Positions 53,236-62,779 are shown, counted from the first letter of the stretch. The stretch is 64,000 nt of DNA from an uncultured Akkermansia sp. (GCA_905200945.1 CAJKMG010000005.1:58754-122753); one strand, 5' to 3'. The notes: generated by a model from the sequence alone, not told the origin. Made by a program: numbers and translations.

Positions 53236-53262
53236 GGCACGGCGGCCCCGGCCGTACCGTGT
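53236..53262. terminator. Hairpin between rbfA and the sulfatase gene
   Basis: Inverted repeat CACGG-CGGCC / GGCCG-(TA)-CCGTG with a two-base bulge, between convergent genes. No clear T-run follows in either direction, so termination is only possible. Confidence 0.4.
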
Positions 53263-53399
53263 TAATGCGTCAGGAAAGCGGAGAGCCGGAACACGCAAAA
53301 AATGTTTCTGGAAAAAATCCGTAACAGGATACAAGGCAGGAAAGCCCTGTACCCGGAAGAAATCATCATCGGATAACGGAAAGAAATATCGGTTATTCC

Positions 53400-56300
53400 C
53401 TATCTTGTCACCTTCAATCTCAGGAATCGGCGCTCCGGAGAGCTTTTTTCCAGTACAACCGTATCGCGGAATTCCCCGCAAGCCCCGTCCGGAGTGACGG
53501 CCCCTTCGTCAACCCACTCCTCCAGGTTGGAAGAGCTTTCCACATGAAACGTCACATCCGTCGCTTCCAGATTCACAGGCCAGGAAAGTACGAGGTATTT
53601 CCCTCCCGCTTCCTCACGAACAGCCAGCTTCGTCACACTTCCGCAAGGCTGATTGGGATCCATGCCCGTAGCATATTTCATTAGATTGGTAATTCCGTCT
53701 CCGGCGGGGCAGGCATCCGGAGCCGTTTGGTCATCCGGCGTTCCATCCGCAAAATGGTCCTGCTTCCACTTATCGTATCCTGTCAGGGCAGGAGCCGCCT
53801 CCTGGCGCAGCGTAAAGGTTCTCTGCTCCCCGCCGCATACGACGGTGATAACGGCTTCCCGCTCCGTTTGCCGCCCGTTCGCTTCCACGGCAATATCAAG
53901 TACTGCGGTTCCGGAACCGGAAACGGGAGAAACCGCCGCCCATGGCTGGTCGCAGGAGGCTGTCCAGGGGAGATGCGTCTGCACGGTCAACTCCGTACCG
54001 GCGGCGGCGCATCCCACCGTTTCCTCCATCTTCCCCAGATTGAAGGGATTAACGTATTCATAGGAAAACGCGCTGGCGGGAATGGATTCCCTGCCGCTGG
54101 TTTCCGGCCCCTCCCATTGCAGGGAAAGGGAGGAAGAAGCCCCCTTACCCACATAGCCGATGCGAATGGGATGCAGGCCCGCGGAAAGTTTCACCGTCTG
54201 GACGGCATTGGGCTGCACATCGCTGGAAACGCCTTCCCGCGCATTGGAGGCAACCTGCGTTCCGGGCGTATAGGCATAATCCGCATCAATGAGCTGCATA
54301 TCGTGCAGATGGACAAAAGCCCTGGAGCCTTCATTGGAATCCGTCCGGAGGTAAAATTGATATTCCCCGGTGACAGGCACCCTGAGATAGCCCGTCAATT
54401 CCACCCCTTTCTGGCCGGAAAGTCCTGCCCTGACGCTGAGCACGTCAGAAACATCCGTCACTCCCGTAGAATAAGGAACCTCCTCCAACTGCCGGAAATC
54501 CGGCACCCAGTCAAAAGAGCGGTTCCATGCTCGCCAGCGCAGCCTGCCCTCCCGCAGGCCCGCTGGGGCGGAAACGGGAGCAATATAACCGGCGTCAAAA
54601 TTGGTGGCGGCAATGGGAGAGGAACGGCGGGAACGCAACGCCTGCGCCTTCATCTTTTCCTGCAAATCCGGACGGGATGCAGCCAGATTCGCCGCTTCCT
54701 GCGGATCTTTTTCCGTATCATAAATTTCAAAATCCGTAGCAGGCGCGGCATTCCCCATCCGAACCCCCTTGAAACCGTCCACAAACACAATCTGTTGCTG
54801 CTGCCGCCCTCGCCCCCTGTGTTCCTGAAGGAAATCGTTATAATTCGGGGTGCTCCCGTTATAGGCATACTCCGCATAAATAACGCTCGTTTTCTGGCGT
54901 TCCGGCACCCCTGCCAGCGTAGGCAGCAGGGAAACGCCGTCACAACGGGATGGCACGGGCACTCCGGCCACATCCGCAAAAGTAGCCATCCAGTCATGGA
55001 ACTGGCAGGCATTCAAACTGATTCCGCTGGGAACCACTCCGGGCCAGCGCACCACGGCCGGTACACGCATGCCGCCTTCCCAGCAATCGCGCTTAATGCC
55101 GTCCATCATCCCGTAACTCATGAAGTAAGAGGGATCCTGCGCGCCATTGCCGTAATTGCCGGAACCAGGTTCATTGTGGGGACCGTTGTCGGACGTAAAG
55201 ACAATCATCGTATTGTCATCAATGCCCAAATCCTTAAGCAGCTGGATCATGTCTTTCAGGACGTCATCCACCCGGCGGATCATCGTGGCATGGCGGGATT
55301 CCGTTTTTCCAAAAACCTCATGTTCCGGGTAGATATAAGTATCCGGAGAAAAGTCCTCCTTTACCCCTGACCAGCCGTCCGCAGCGGTATTGCAGGCTTC
55401 ATAGCCGTCTTTCTTCTCCCACTGGAGGCCACCGTCTCTTCCCAATCCCGCCGGATAGGCGCAGGCGGGAGCGGACAGACAGCCATGGGGAGCCGGAAAA
55501 GCCAAATACAGGAAGAAAGGCCGGGAAGGGGTTTTCTCATGGTGATCCACAATCCATTGTTTGGCGCGGGCCCCGAACAAATCCGTATCATAGGCGGTGC
55601 CCGGAACTTTCGCGCTGACGCTCTCCCACGCCGGAGCCGCGGCCTGGTCATTATATTCGTAAATATCCTGGGAACCCGCCGTCAAATAATGGTAATGCCC
55701 CGCCAAATGCTTGATGATTCCATAAAAATAATCAAACCCGCGCATATGGGGAGCCGCGGTCAGGGCCTTGCCGCTCTGCCCGCCTCCGCCCACACCCCAT
55801 TTCCCGATGGCTGCCGTATGGTAGCCAGCACTTTTCAGCAGCGTTCCCAGCGTATGGGAATTCTCAATAGGATAATCAAAAGTGTTGTTGCGCACCACCC
55901 GGGAATGCCCCTGGTGAACACCCAGCAGCAGAGAAGCGCGGGCCGGAGCGCATACCGGAGCCGCACTGTAATGGCGCCTCAGCTGCATGCCCTCCTCAGC
56001 CATCGTGTCCAGGGTGGGCGTCTTGAATTCATTCTTGCGGGTCACCTGCCTGCCGTTTTTATCCTGCCGCGTCCAGTTGACGCTCATATCCCCCCAGCCC
56101 ATGTCATCCACCAGAACAAAAATAATATTGGGCCTGGATCCGGAAACGTGCGCCGGCATGTCCGGCTTTTCGGCCACATCCGTTTGCAGCGTCAGCCAGC
56201 CGGATGCGGCATCATAATTCCATGAAACCGCCCCTGAGGGCAGTTCCTTTACGGTGACGGGGGCACTCATGTCCGTCCGGAACTGTATGCCCAGCGTATG

Positions 56301-57644
56301 CCTGCCCGGCCATTCGGAAATAAACTCCTCAAAAGAGGAATCAAACAAGACCACGTATTCCCTCGCCTGCTGGGCAGGAATTTCCGGCTGGACGGCGGAG
56401 TTCTGCGGCACGCCGTCCAGCGTAGCCACATGAAGACGCCCCAGCGTCAGGGATGAACTGGGCAGGGAAATATCCCCATCCACGGTCAGAGTGCCTCCCG
56501 GAGCATAAGTAATTGTCCCTGAAAAGACACCACTACCGCCCAGCGTGCAGCTGCCCTGCACTACCAGGTTCACCGCCGGAATCTCTCCGTCAAAATGAAT
56601 GGAGGAATTGTTCAGCGTAATTGTCACATTGCTGCCTACGCTCCGGATTTCTCCCACCTTGACATTCCGGTTCGTATAAGTCACCCGGGCATCATCCAGA
56701 AGCGTCTGCCGCAGCGTTCCCTTATCCCCGGTAATGCCGGAAGATCCGGAAAGAATCACGTTGCCGTCCACACCCGCTTCCGTCAGATCCAGCGTGGAAT
56801 TCTCCAACGCAAATTCCGTGTTTGCGCCAATGTTCCATTGTCCGGATGCCTTGACCGCAGTGCCGGAAAAAGTCACGGACGCGTTTTCCCGCGTCATCAG
56901 AGCCCCCTGGTACAGAGACATGCCTTCCAGGCGGGCAGCGTCTTCCACTGTAACCGTATTGCTCATGCCCCGGTCCGCCAGATCCAGCGTGGGTATTCCC
57001 TTTCCGGCGTTCACCGCAAAACCGATGAGGCCGGAAATATTATTCAGCAGCACCCCTTCCCCGATGCGCACGGCGCCTCCGCCCGTCACTGTCACGCGTC
57101 GCGGAACATCGTTCTCCGAAGTCAGGGAATACAATCCCCCGGACGGAGCGTCATCGTCATGCCCTATATAAAGGCTGCGCCCTTCAGCCACATGCCACTC
57201 CTGGTCTGCGGCAACGCGCAGCTGGGCAATCCCGAAATCCGCAGAATAACCGCCCCCGTCGGCATTTTCCACGGCAATGCCGCCCTCCTCCACACGCAAA
57301 TATACATTCTTATTCGTGTTTTTGATGAACAATGGAATCCTGCTTTCCGCCCGGCTGTTAAGCCCCGCAATCCTGACGCCCTTTAAATACCGCCCCCCCG
57401 CACCCAATCCGCCGATATCCGCCCTCCCTACGGAATCCGTTCCATTGGTTACCATCCAATGTTCATAAGCGGAAGCGGCGGCCCCTGGCGCGGAGGCGGC
57501 GGCAACGCCTCCGACACTCCAGTTGGACAGGGAACTCCACTGGTAATCAGCGCCTCTCCAGACATATTCAACATCGGCAGATCTGGCTGGAGCAAAGAAC
57601 AGCAGGAAAAGAATGAAAACAGTAAAAAAACGGTGTGGGAACAT
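53400..57644 (-). CDS. Secreted multi-domain sulfatase (Cys type)
   Basis: 1414 residues from the ATG at 57644 (the frame is open to 57830, but MFPHRFFTVFILFLLFFAPARSA is the signal peptide). Parts in order: a beta-helix-like, Gly/Thr/Ser-rich N-terminal region (about 24-490) resembling autotransporter-associated repeats; a sulfatase domain (about 500-1010) with RPNIIFVLVDDMGWGD (metal Asp pair, about 513-514), CAPAR (Cys565, to be converted to formylglycine) and GKWGVG; a PA14-like domain (about 1030-1180); a BACON-like domain (about 1195-1275); and a C-terminal beta domain with DGITNLMKYATGMDP. Such enzymes remove sulfate from mucin glycans or other polymers. No PEP-CTERM tail. Confidence 0.9.
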   Translation of the reverse strand: MFPHRFFTVFILFLLFFAPARSADVEYVWRGADYQWSSLSNWSVGGVAAASAPGAAASAYEHWMVTNGTDSVGRADIGGLGAGGRYLKGVRIAGLNSRAESRIPLFIKNTNKNVYLRVEEGGIAVENADGGGYSADFGIAQLRVAADQEWHVAEGRSLYIGHDDDAPSGGLYSLTSENDVPRRVTVTGGGAVRIGEGVLLNNISGLIGFAVNAGKGIPTLDLADRGMSNTVTVEDAARLEGMSLYQGALMTRENASVTFSGTAVKASGQWNIGANTEFALENSTLDLTEAGVDGNVILSGSSGITGDKGTLRQTLLDDARVTYTNRNVKVGEIRSVGSNVTITLNNSSIHFDGEIPAVNLVVQGSCTLGGSGVFSGTITYAPGGTLTVDGDISLPSSSLTLGRLHVATLDGVPQNSAVQPEIPAQQAREYVVLFDSSFEEFISEWPGRHTLGIQFRTDMSAPVTVKELPSGAVSWNYDAASGWLTLQTDVAEKPDMPAHVSGSRPNIIFVLVDDMGWGDMSVNWTRQDKNGRQVTRKNEFKTPTLDTMAEEGMQLRRHYSAAPVCAPARASLLLGVHQGHSRVVRNNTFDYPIENSHTLGTLLKSAGYHTAAIGKWGVGGGGQSGKALTAAPHMRGFDYFYGIIKHLAGHYHYLTAGSQDIYEYNDQAAAPAWESVSAKVPGTAYDTDLFGARAKQWIVDHHEKTPSRPFFLYLAFPAPHGCLSAPACAYPAGLGRDGGLQWEKKDGYEACNTAADGWSGVKEDFSPDTYIYPEHEVFGKTESRHATMIRRVDDVLKDMIQLLKDLGIDDNTMIVFTSDNGPHNEPGSGNYGNGAQDPSYFMSYGMMDGIKRDCWEGGMRVPAVVRWPGVVPSGISLNACQFHDWMATFADVAGVPVPSRCDGVSLLPTLAGVPERQKTSVIYAEYAYNGSTPNYNDFLQEHRGRGRQQQQIVFVDGFKGVRMGNAAPATDFEIYDTEKDPQEAANLAASRPDLQEKMKAQALRSRRSSPIAATNFDAGYIAPVSAPAGLREGRLRWRAWNRSFDWVPDFRQLEEVPYSTGVTDVSDVLSVRAGLSGQKGVELTGYLRVPVTGEYQFYLRTDSNEGSRAFVHLHDMQLIDADYAYTPGTQVASNAREGVSSDVQPNAVQTVKLSAGLHPIRIGYVGKGASSSLSLQWEGPETSGRESIPASAFSYEYVNPFNLGKMEETVGCAAAGTELTVQTHLPWTASCDQPWAAVSPVSGSGTAVLDIAVEANGRQTEREAVITVVCGGEQRTFTLRQEAAPALTGYDKWKQDHFADGTPDDQTAPDACPAGDGITNLMKYATGMDPNQPCGSVTKLAVREEAGGKYLVLSWPVNLEATDVTFHVESSSNLEEWVDEGAVTPDGACGEFRDTVVLEKSSPERRFLRLKVTR

Positions 57645-57826
57645 GGCTGACTGGAAAAACGATGACCCGGACGGCATCACGCCGAAGAATGGACTGCCTG
57701 GGGAATCATACCGGGTATTAATATTAAATGTTAAAAAATGCTGAATTTTACTGGCTGAAAATGAACAAGCCGCCAGTTTCAAAGAAAAAACGGACGGCTT
57801 GAACAAATGCATCAGGGACATGGACT

Positions 57827-58537
57827 TCAACGTCTGCGGCGGCGCATCATCAGTGCAGCCAAGCCCAGAATACTGAGAGAGGCTGTCGCCGGCTCAGGAA
57901 CCGTATTCAATTCAATAGCGCCCAATCCGACAAAGTATCCCTGCGTTTCCTGTCCCCTGTTCAGGGAAAGCTCAAGGGTATAAGTATTGCCGGCAGACAG
58001 GGTCACTGCCTGGTTCAGCATTCCTTCCTCATGGATGCCGGAAGACCCTCCGCGTTGACCCAGCGTCTCCACGCTGGCCTGTTGGGAACTGCCGGCACTG
58101 GCATCACCCGTACCCAGATAAGTCAGGCTGGAATTACTGCAGCTGGCCAGAACATCTCCACCCAGCTTCAAATTAAAGGTATAAGCGCCTCTCCGGTCAC
58201 TATTCTGAACCGCATTGGCACCACTAAATGTAAAAAGATTCAGAACTATGGAATCAACGGTGACAGCTTCTGTTACGGTAAAGGACAAGGAAACGCTCCA
58301 CGTATTCCCGTTGCCGACATTTACATTGGGACTCAAAAAGGAGTTAACGTAGTTGGAACCCGTTTTTTGGTTTGAAACGCCGGTGAATGTCTGACCGGTC
58401 AGGAAAGCTCCGGTGACTTCAGGCTGGTAAAAATCAGCTGTTGCTTGAGGATTTGCCTGATAATCAAATACAATAGCCGCATGGGCGGAACCGGCAAGAG
58501 CAAGGATAGAGACAATGACAGAAAATGTTTTCTTCAT
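57827..58537 (-). CDS. PEP-CTERM secreted protein 3
   Basis: 236 residues. Signal peptide MKKTFSVIVSILALAGSAHAA; then a Ser/Asn/Gly-rich beta body with TWSVSLSFTVTEAVTVDSIVLNLFTFSGANAVQNSDRRG, closely like the PEP-CTERM protein at 58868-59626, and the sorting tail VPEPATASLS, ILGLAALMM, Arg cluster. The two bodies share the pattern NTWSVSF-T plus 'G.NA.QN..R.G', so they are paralogs. It is 182 bp upstream of the sulfatase gene and may be co-expressed with it. A degenerate operator-like site lies 58 nt before its start. Confidence 0.85.
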   Translation of the reverse strand: MKKTFSVIVSILALAGSAHAAIVFDYQANPQATADFYQPEVTGAFLTGQTFTGVSNQKTGSNYVNSFLSPNVNVGNGNTWSVSLSFTVTEAVTVDSIVLNLFTFSGANAVQNSDRRGAYTFNLKLGGDVLASCSNSSLTYLGTGDASAGSSQQASVETLGQRGGSSGIHEEGMLNQAVTLSAGNTYTLELSLNRGQETQGYFVGLGAIELNTVPEPATASLSILGLAALMMRRRRR

Positions 58538-58595
58538 AATTCTGGTAATTTTAGATTATTTGAAGTTCTGGAACAGAAACTCGGCTTTTCTCTAC

Positions 58596-58610
58596 CAGAT
58601 TAAAAATCCT
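58596..58610 (-). promoter_or_regulatory. Operator-like palindrome, site 4 (degenerate)
   Basis: Minus strand AGGATT-TTT-AATCTG, two bases off CGGATT-N3-AATCCG. 58 nt before the start of PEP-CTERM gene 3, the same distance as site 3. Flanked by TACTTT and TAGAGA at the 17-bp promoter spacing. Confidence 0.4.
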
Positions 58611-58762
58611 GAAAGTATTTTTCTGCACTGGATGAAAATATAATCCTTTGAGAGTAATTCATATACTCCGTTAAAATTTAAAAAGGGACAATTCCGTCCA
58701 TTCTCCTTTCGGGGATGGAGGAAAGGATGAAATGGTTTCTTTTTAAAATTTTACGTTGACTT

Positions 58763-58777
58763 CGGATTTTTAATCCG
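58763..58777. promoter_or_regulatory. Operator-like palindrome, site 5 (perfect)
   Basis: CGGATT-TTT-AATCCG. On the plus strand it is preceded by GTTGACTT, exactly as site 6 is on the minus strand. It lies 225 nt before PEP-CTERM gene 3 and has no plus-strand gene behind it. Confidence 0.45.
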
Positions 58778-58867
58778 CTCTCCATGCATTGTTTTGCTGC
58801 AGAACGCCATGCACCGGACCCATTCCAAAAATCCGGCCTTGGAACGGGCCCGGTTGAGGAAAGACGC

Positions 58868-59626
58868 TCAGAGCCTGCGGCGGCGCATCATCAATGCGGC
58901 CAGCCCCAGAATCCCCAGGGAAGCCGTGGCAGGTTCGGGAACCACTTCCCCATTAACCTGAATTCCCGTAAGACCAATAAAGCAGCCGCTGCCGTAATTC
59001 TCGTTTTTGGAAGCCGTGACAGTTAACGTCATGGATTCTCCGGCCTTCAACAAAACATCGCCATATTCATAGTTCCCCGTATGGATGCCATCCCAGGACC
59101 CCGTTGATGTATTTGTGCTGGTGGCGCCGTTATAGGCCAGCGTCTGATCTTCCTGCCCGCTCATGCCAAGGGTGATATTGACGGGTTTGTTCAAATTGCC
59201 GTCGGCTCCCCCAACATAATCGTTGTTGGCCACGCCACCCCCGGCATTCTGGGCGGCGCCCTGTCCATTGAACCCTATCATGGAAAGATCAATGGAAGAA
59301 ATCAGCATATCCTGAGAACCGGTGTTGGTAAACGTGAAAGAAACGCTCCACGTATTATTCTGGTTATTACCCACATTGGAATTGGGGGAGAATACGGAGG
59401 ACGGAATGGAGCCTGAAGCCAGCAGGTCATTACCTGAAGTACTCTTGTTGAAATCATCGGCAGAAATTGATGTGGGGGAAGAAAGCCCCACATCGGAAAC
59501 CGTATTTACGGTAACGGTGTCCAGGGAAGTTCCGGTCCGGTTAAACGTAGTGGTGCACAGTACCGCAGCCTGGGAAACCGCCGTGCCAAGAACCAGGGAA
59601 GTAATGATTGTTAATGTTTTCTTCAT
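58868..59626 (-). CDS. PEP-CTERM secreted protein 4
   Basis: 252 residues. Signal peptide MKKTLTIITSLVLGTAVSQAA; a Ser/Thr/Asn-rich beta body (VNTVSDVGLSSPTSISADDF..., NTWSVSFTFTNTGSQDMLISSIDLSMIGFNGQGAAQNAGG), and a C-terminal VPEPATASLG, ILGLAALMM, Arg cluster for exosortase-type sorting. It shares its body plan with PEP-CTERM protein 3, its downstream neighbour. It is divergent from cstA, and the 330-bp gap between them holds a mirror pair of identical palindromes. The likely promoter (TTGACT, 17 bp, TAAAGG) includes the palindrome. Confidence 0.88.
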   Translation of the reverse strand: MKKTLTIITSLVLGTAVSQAAVLCTTTFNRTGTSLDTVTVNTVSDVGLSSPTSISADDFNKSTSGNDLLASGSIPSSVFSPNSNVGNNQNNTWSVSFTFTNTGSQDMLISSIDLSMIGFNGQGAAQNAGGGVANNDYVGGADGNLNKPVNITLGMSGQEDQTLAYNGATSTNTSTGSWDGIHTGNYEYGDVLLKAGESMTLTVTASKNENYGSGCFIGLTGIQVNGEVVPEPATASLGILGLAALMMRRRRL

Positions 59627-59666
59627 AACTGAATGATGTTGAGTGGAAACAACTTTTCCCCTTTAG

Positions 59667-59681
59667 CGGATTGCCAATCCG
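59667..59681 (-). promoter_or_regulatory. Operator-like palindrome, site 6 (perfect)
   Basis: Minus strand CGGATT-GGC-AATCCG, 40 nt before PEP-CTERM gene 4. It fills the 17-bp spacer between TTGACT (-35) and TAAAGG (-10-like). The same 15-mer occurs in opposite orientation as site 7. Confidence 0.6.
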
Positions 59682-59837
59682 AAGTCAACAATAAATAATA
59701 AAAAACAAGATGTTTAGGTGAATAAATGCGCAGGGATATTTTCAAATGAAGAGCTTCTTCCCTGAAGATTTCAAGTTGCCGTAAGACTAATGATGCCAAA
59801 TTCCTATACATAAAAAAGGCTTTTTGGATTTCTCTTC
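59682..59837. other. Divergent promoter region between PEP-CTERM gene 4 and cstA
   Basis: The AT-rich part between mirror sites 6 and 7. Its sequence is unrelated to the corresponding part between sites 2 and 3, although its length is nearly the same. No gene. Confidence 0.5.
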
Positions 59838-59852
59838 CGGATTGGCAATCCG
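59838..59852 (+). promoter_or_regulatory. Operator-like palindrome, site 7 (perfect)
   Basis: CGGATT-GGC-AATCCG, 106 nt before cstA. The core promoter context seen at the other sites is weak here (TCTCTT and TCCATA), so it may not serve cstA directly. Confidence 0.45.
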
Positions 59853-59958
59853 TTCCATATTTTTCCCTCTTTCAATAACGGCTTGCCAGAAGGCGGGAGA
59901 AAAGTTAAGTTTCGTGGACGGACAGCTTGTCTATGAGACGGCTGGATCTTTTTCCAAC

Positions 59959-61431
59959 ATGAACGGTTACTGCTATTTCATTCTGGGGATATTGATCCTG
60001 GCGGCCGGTTATTTCACTTACGGACGGGTGCTGGAAAAGATTTTCCGGCCGGACGTCTCCCGGCAAACTCCCGCCGTGGCCTGTACGGACGGCGTGGATT
60101 ACGTGGTCATGCCGCGCTGGCGCGTTTTTCTCATCCAGTTGCTGAACATTGCAGGGCTGGGACCTATCTTCGGCGCCGTCATGGGCGTGCTGTATGGCCC
60201 GGCCGCACTCCTGTGGATCGTTTTCGGCTGCATTCTGGGCGGAATGGCGCACGACTACTTTTCCGGCATGATTTCCCTGCGGCACAAGGGGGAAAACCTG
60301 CCGGAAATCCTGGGGCGCTACCTGGGCAGGCAGGCCCAGTGGATCAGCCGCGCCGTCTGCATCGTGTTCAGCGTGCTGGTGGGCGTCGTCTTCGCCGTGG
60401 GGCCCGCCGCCATCCTGTCCCCCATGACGGGCTGGAGCGTTTCAACATGGGTGTGGATTATCTTCGGCTATTACTTTCTGGCGACCATTCTTCCCATCCA
60501 GGCTATCATGGGAAAGGTCTATCCTCTTTTTTCGGTCGCCCTGATCATCATGGTCATGGGCATTCTGGGCGTGATGCTCCTGGCTCCCTTTGCGGATTCC
60601 ATGCCGGCCTGGATGCACCTGCCCCGCATGGAAGTGCTTCCAGATCTGGACTTTTTCCATAACCGCCATCCGGCGGATTTCCCGCTTTTCCCCGTGATGT
60701 TCATCACCATCGCCTGCGGAGCCGTGAGCGGCTTCCATGCCACACAGTCCCCGCTGATGGCGCGGTGCCTGAAAACGGAGCGGGAAGGGCTGCCCGTCTT
60801 TGGCGGGGCGATGATTACGGAAGGCATCATCGCCTTCATATGGGCCGCTGCCGCGCTGACCTTCTACGGCTCTCCGGAAGCCCTGGGAGCGGCTACCGCC
60901 AACGGAAAGGCTCCGGCGCTGGCCATCCAGACGATTTCCGAATCCTGGATGGGAAGCGTCGGTTCCATCCTGGTCATGATCGGCGTGGTCATCCTCCCCA
61001 TCAGCACGGGGGACGGCGCCCTGCGGGTCACACGCCTGATGATTGCGGATAGTTTCAAGCTGAGCCAGGAACAGCTGAGCCGCCGCCTGATGATCGCCAT
61101 CCCTCTCTTCGCCGCGGCCATTGCCGTCAGCAGCATGGACTACGCCGTCATCTGGCAGTACTTCGGCTGGGCCAACCAGCTGCTGGCCGCCGCCACGCTC
61201 TGGGCCGTTTCCATTTACCTGCGCAGCAAAAACCGATGCTGCTGGCCGGCGGCGGCTCCCGCCGCCTTCCTGAGCCTGGTAGTATTCCAATATCTGTTCT
61301 CCAGCCCGGAAATGTGCGGTTTCAGTGAAGAAGCCTCCCTGATTGCCAGCGTCCTGCTGACCGCCGTCATCGGCGCATTATGCCTGTTCCGCGGCTCCGG
61401 CCTGGAAAAAGCGGAAGAGCCCAGCCTGTAA
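59959..61431 (+). CDS. cstA: Carbon starvation protein CstA-like transporter
   Basis: 490 residues from the ATG at 59959; the longer frame to 59824 runs through the promoter region. It is a membrane protein with about 12-13 helices. CstA features: YGRVLEKIF...P.VACTDGVDYVVMPRWRVFLIQLLNIAGLGPIFGAVMG at the start, GGMAHDYFSGMISLRHKGENLPEILGRYLG, and SGFHATQSPLMARCL. CstA and its relative BtsT import peptides or pyruvate during carbon limitation; the shorter (about 490 residues) form occurs in many anaerobes. Four bases separate it from the MFS gene, so they form an operon. The mirror-palindrome region is upstream. Confidence 0.9.
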   Translation: MNGYCYFILGILILAAGYFTYGRVLEKIFRPDVSRQTPAVACTDGVDYVVMPRWRVFLIQLLNIAGLGPIFGAVMGVLYGPAALLWIVFGCILGGMAHDYFSGMISLRHKGENLPEILGRYLGRQAQWISRAVCIVFSVLVGVVFAVGPAAILSPMTGWSVSTWVWIIFGYYFLATILPIQAIMGKVYPLFSVALIIMVMGILGVMLLAPFADSMPAWMHLPRMEVLPDLDFFHNRHPADFPLFPVMFITIACGAVSGFHATQSPLMARCLKTEREGLPVFGGAMITEGIIAFIWAAAALTFYGSPEALGAATANGKAPALAIQTISESWMGSVGSILVMIGVVILPISTGDGALRVTRLMIADSFKLSQEQLSRRLMIAIPLFAAAIAVSSMDYAVIWQYFGWANQLLAAATLWAVSIYLRSKNRCCWPAAAPAAFLSLVVFQYLFSSPEMCGFSEEASLIASVLLTAVIGALCLFRGSGLEKAEEPSL

Positions 61432-61435
61432 CTTC

Positions 61436-62779
61436 ATGAATTCCAGCGCCCATACGCCAGGACACGCCCGCGAAGTTCCATGGGGAGCTTTCTGGAGGCT
61501 CGTGCTGATTCAGGCGCAGAACTCCTTTAATGAAAAAGGAGCGCAATTCCTGCTGATTCCCCTGGGCGTCTGGCTGTACGGAGCAGAGGGGGACCTGGAA
61601 TATCCGCTGGGGGCCATCATTGTGCTTCCCTTTATCCTGTTCTCCCCATTCGTCGGCTGGCTTTCGGACCGTTTCTGCAAGGCGCGCATCATCCAGTCCA
61701 TGGCCCTGCTCCAGATATGCGTGCTGGCGGGCATGTACTGGAGCCTGCGTGTCCACAACCTGAACGGGGCCATCCTGTGGTTCTGCGTCTTTGCCGTGCA
61801 GGCCACCGTCTTCAGCCCGGCCAAGAAGGGAATCGTCAAGGACATTGTGGGAACCTCCCGCATGGGATTCGCCAGCGGCATCGTGGAAATGGCTTCCATC
61901 CTCAGCCTGCTCATCGGCCAGATCGGCGTCTTCATCTGGTTCCGCTACCTGCTGGAACCTTCCACGGATACCATCTGGCACCGCTGGCTGGGGGAGGGCT
62001 TCTTCCAATGGTTTGACGCATGTCTGAAACCCTCCGGCATCAATGACGGATGGTATGCCGCTTCTTTCCCATGCCTGGTGTTTCTGCTCCTGGCCGTTCC
62101 GGTGGCGGCCTCCAGCTTCTGCCTGCCCCGGTACGCTCCCGGGGGGGACCGCCCCTTCTCCTGGTCCCTGTTTTACGAGCACTTCCATCAGCTGGGCAAG
62201 CTGTGGAAAAACCGCAATCTGCGCGTCAGCGAGATGGGCATCGGCTATTTCTGGTTCTTCGGCGGCACGGTCATGCTGATGACTATCCAGATGGCCAAGG
62301 AAATCTCCGGTGGCGGGGATGATTTCAGCTCCGTGGGAGCCGTGCTGATGGCCTGGATGAGCGGGGGAACGGTGCTGGGGGGCATCCTCGCCTCCGTGAT
62401 CTGCCGCCGCCACATCCGAATGAATGTTTCCGTGACGGGAGGCGTGCTGATGGCGGCGAGCTGCGCGGCCCTGGCCGCAGTCTCCATGACTTCCCCGGTC
62501 TTTAATGCCCTGCTGATGGCGGCGGGCATTTCCGCCGCCCTGTTCCTGGTGCCTCTGAATGCCTTTTTCCAGGACCGGGCGGACAATGACAAACGCGGGG
62601 ATATGATTGCCGCCGGCAACCTGGTGGACTGCGCGCTCGGGTTGCTGGCCGTCGGATTCCAATACGCCATGATGCTGGTCATCCCCCCCTCCTGGCAATT
62701 CGTCGTCATGGGAATCCTCAGCCTCTTCATGGCGTGGGCGGTCTTCCGTTTTTCCCGCGCGGCTTCCGGCTCAAGGTAG
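61436..62779 (+). CDS. MFS transporter, LplT-like
   Basis: 447 residues with about 12 membrane helices of the major facilitator fold. The start AFWRLVLIQAQNSFNEKGAQFLLIPLGVWLY, the A-motif-like GWLSDRFCKARIIQ and the FAVQATVFSPAKKGIVKDIVG loop (P-A-K) match the LplT group, which flips lysophospholipids and is often fused or linked to acyltransferase Aas. No acyltransferase gene is next to it. It follows cstA by 4 bp. Confidence 0.8.
   Translation: MNSSAHTPGHAREVPWGAFWRLVLIQAQNSFNEKGAQFLLIPLGVWLYGAEGDLEYPLGAIIVLPFILFSPFVGWLSDRFCKARIIQSMALLQICVLAGMYWSLRVHNLNGAILWFCVFAVQATVFSPAKKGIVKDIVGTSRMGFASGIVEMASILSLLIGQIGVFIWFRYLLEPSTDTIWHRWLGEGFFQWFDACLKPSGINDGWYAASFPCLVFLLLAVPVAASSFCLPRYAPGGDRPFSWSLFYEHFHQLGKLWKNRNLRVSEMGIGYFWFFGGTVMLMTIQMAKEISGGGDDFSSVGAVLMAWMSGGTVLGGILASVICRRHIRMNVSVTGGVLMAASCAALAAVSMTSPVFNALLMAAGISAALFLVPLNAFFQDRADNDKRGDMIAAGNLVDCALGLLAVGFQYAMMLVIPPSWQFVVMGILSLFMAWAVFRFSRAASGSR

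Larger units (their letters stand above)
58538..58867. other. Intergenic region between PEP-CTERM genes 3 and 4
   Basis: 330 bases, AT-rich, with two operator-like palindromes: a degenerate one at 58596-58610 close to gene 3, and a perfect one at 58763-58777 that lies far from both genes. No terminator with a clear T-run is visible behind gene 4, so gene 4 may read through into this region. No gene. Confidence 0.55.

Noticed and set aside
53228..53497. 89-codon plus frame after rbfA
   Set aside because: It runs through the hairpin and into the sulfatase gene in antisense; very basic product.
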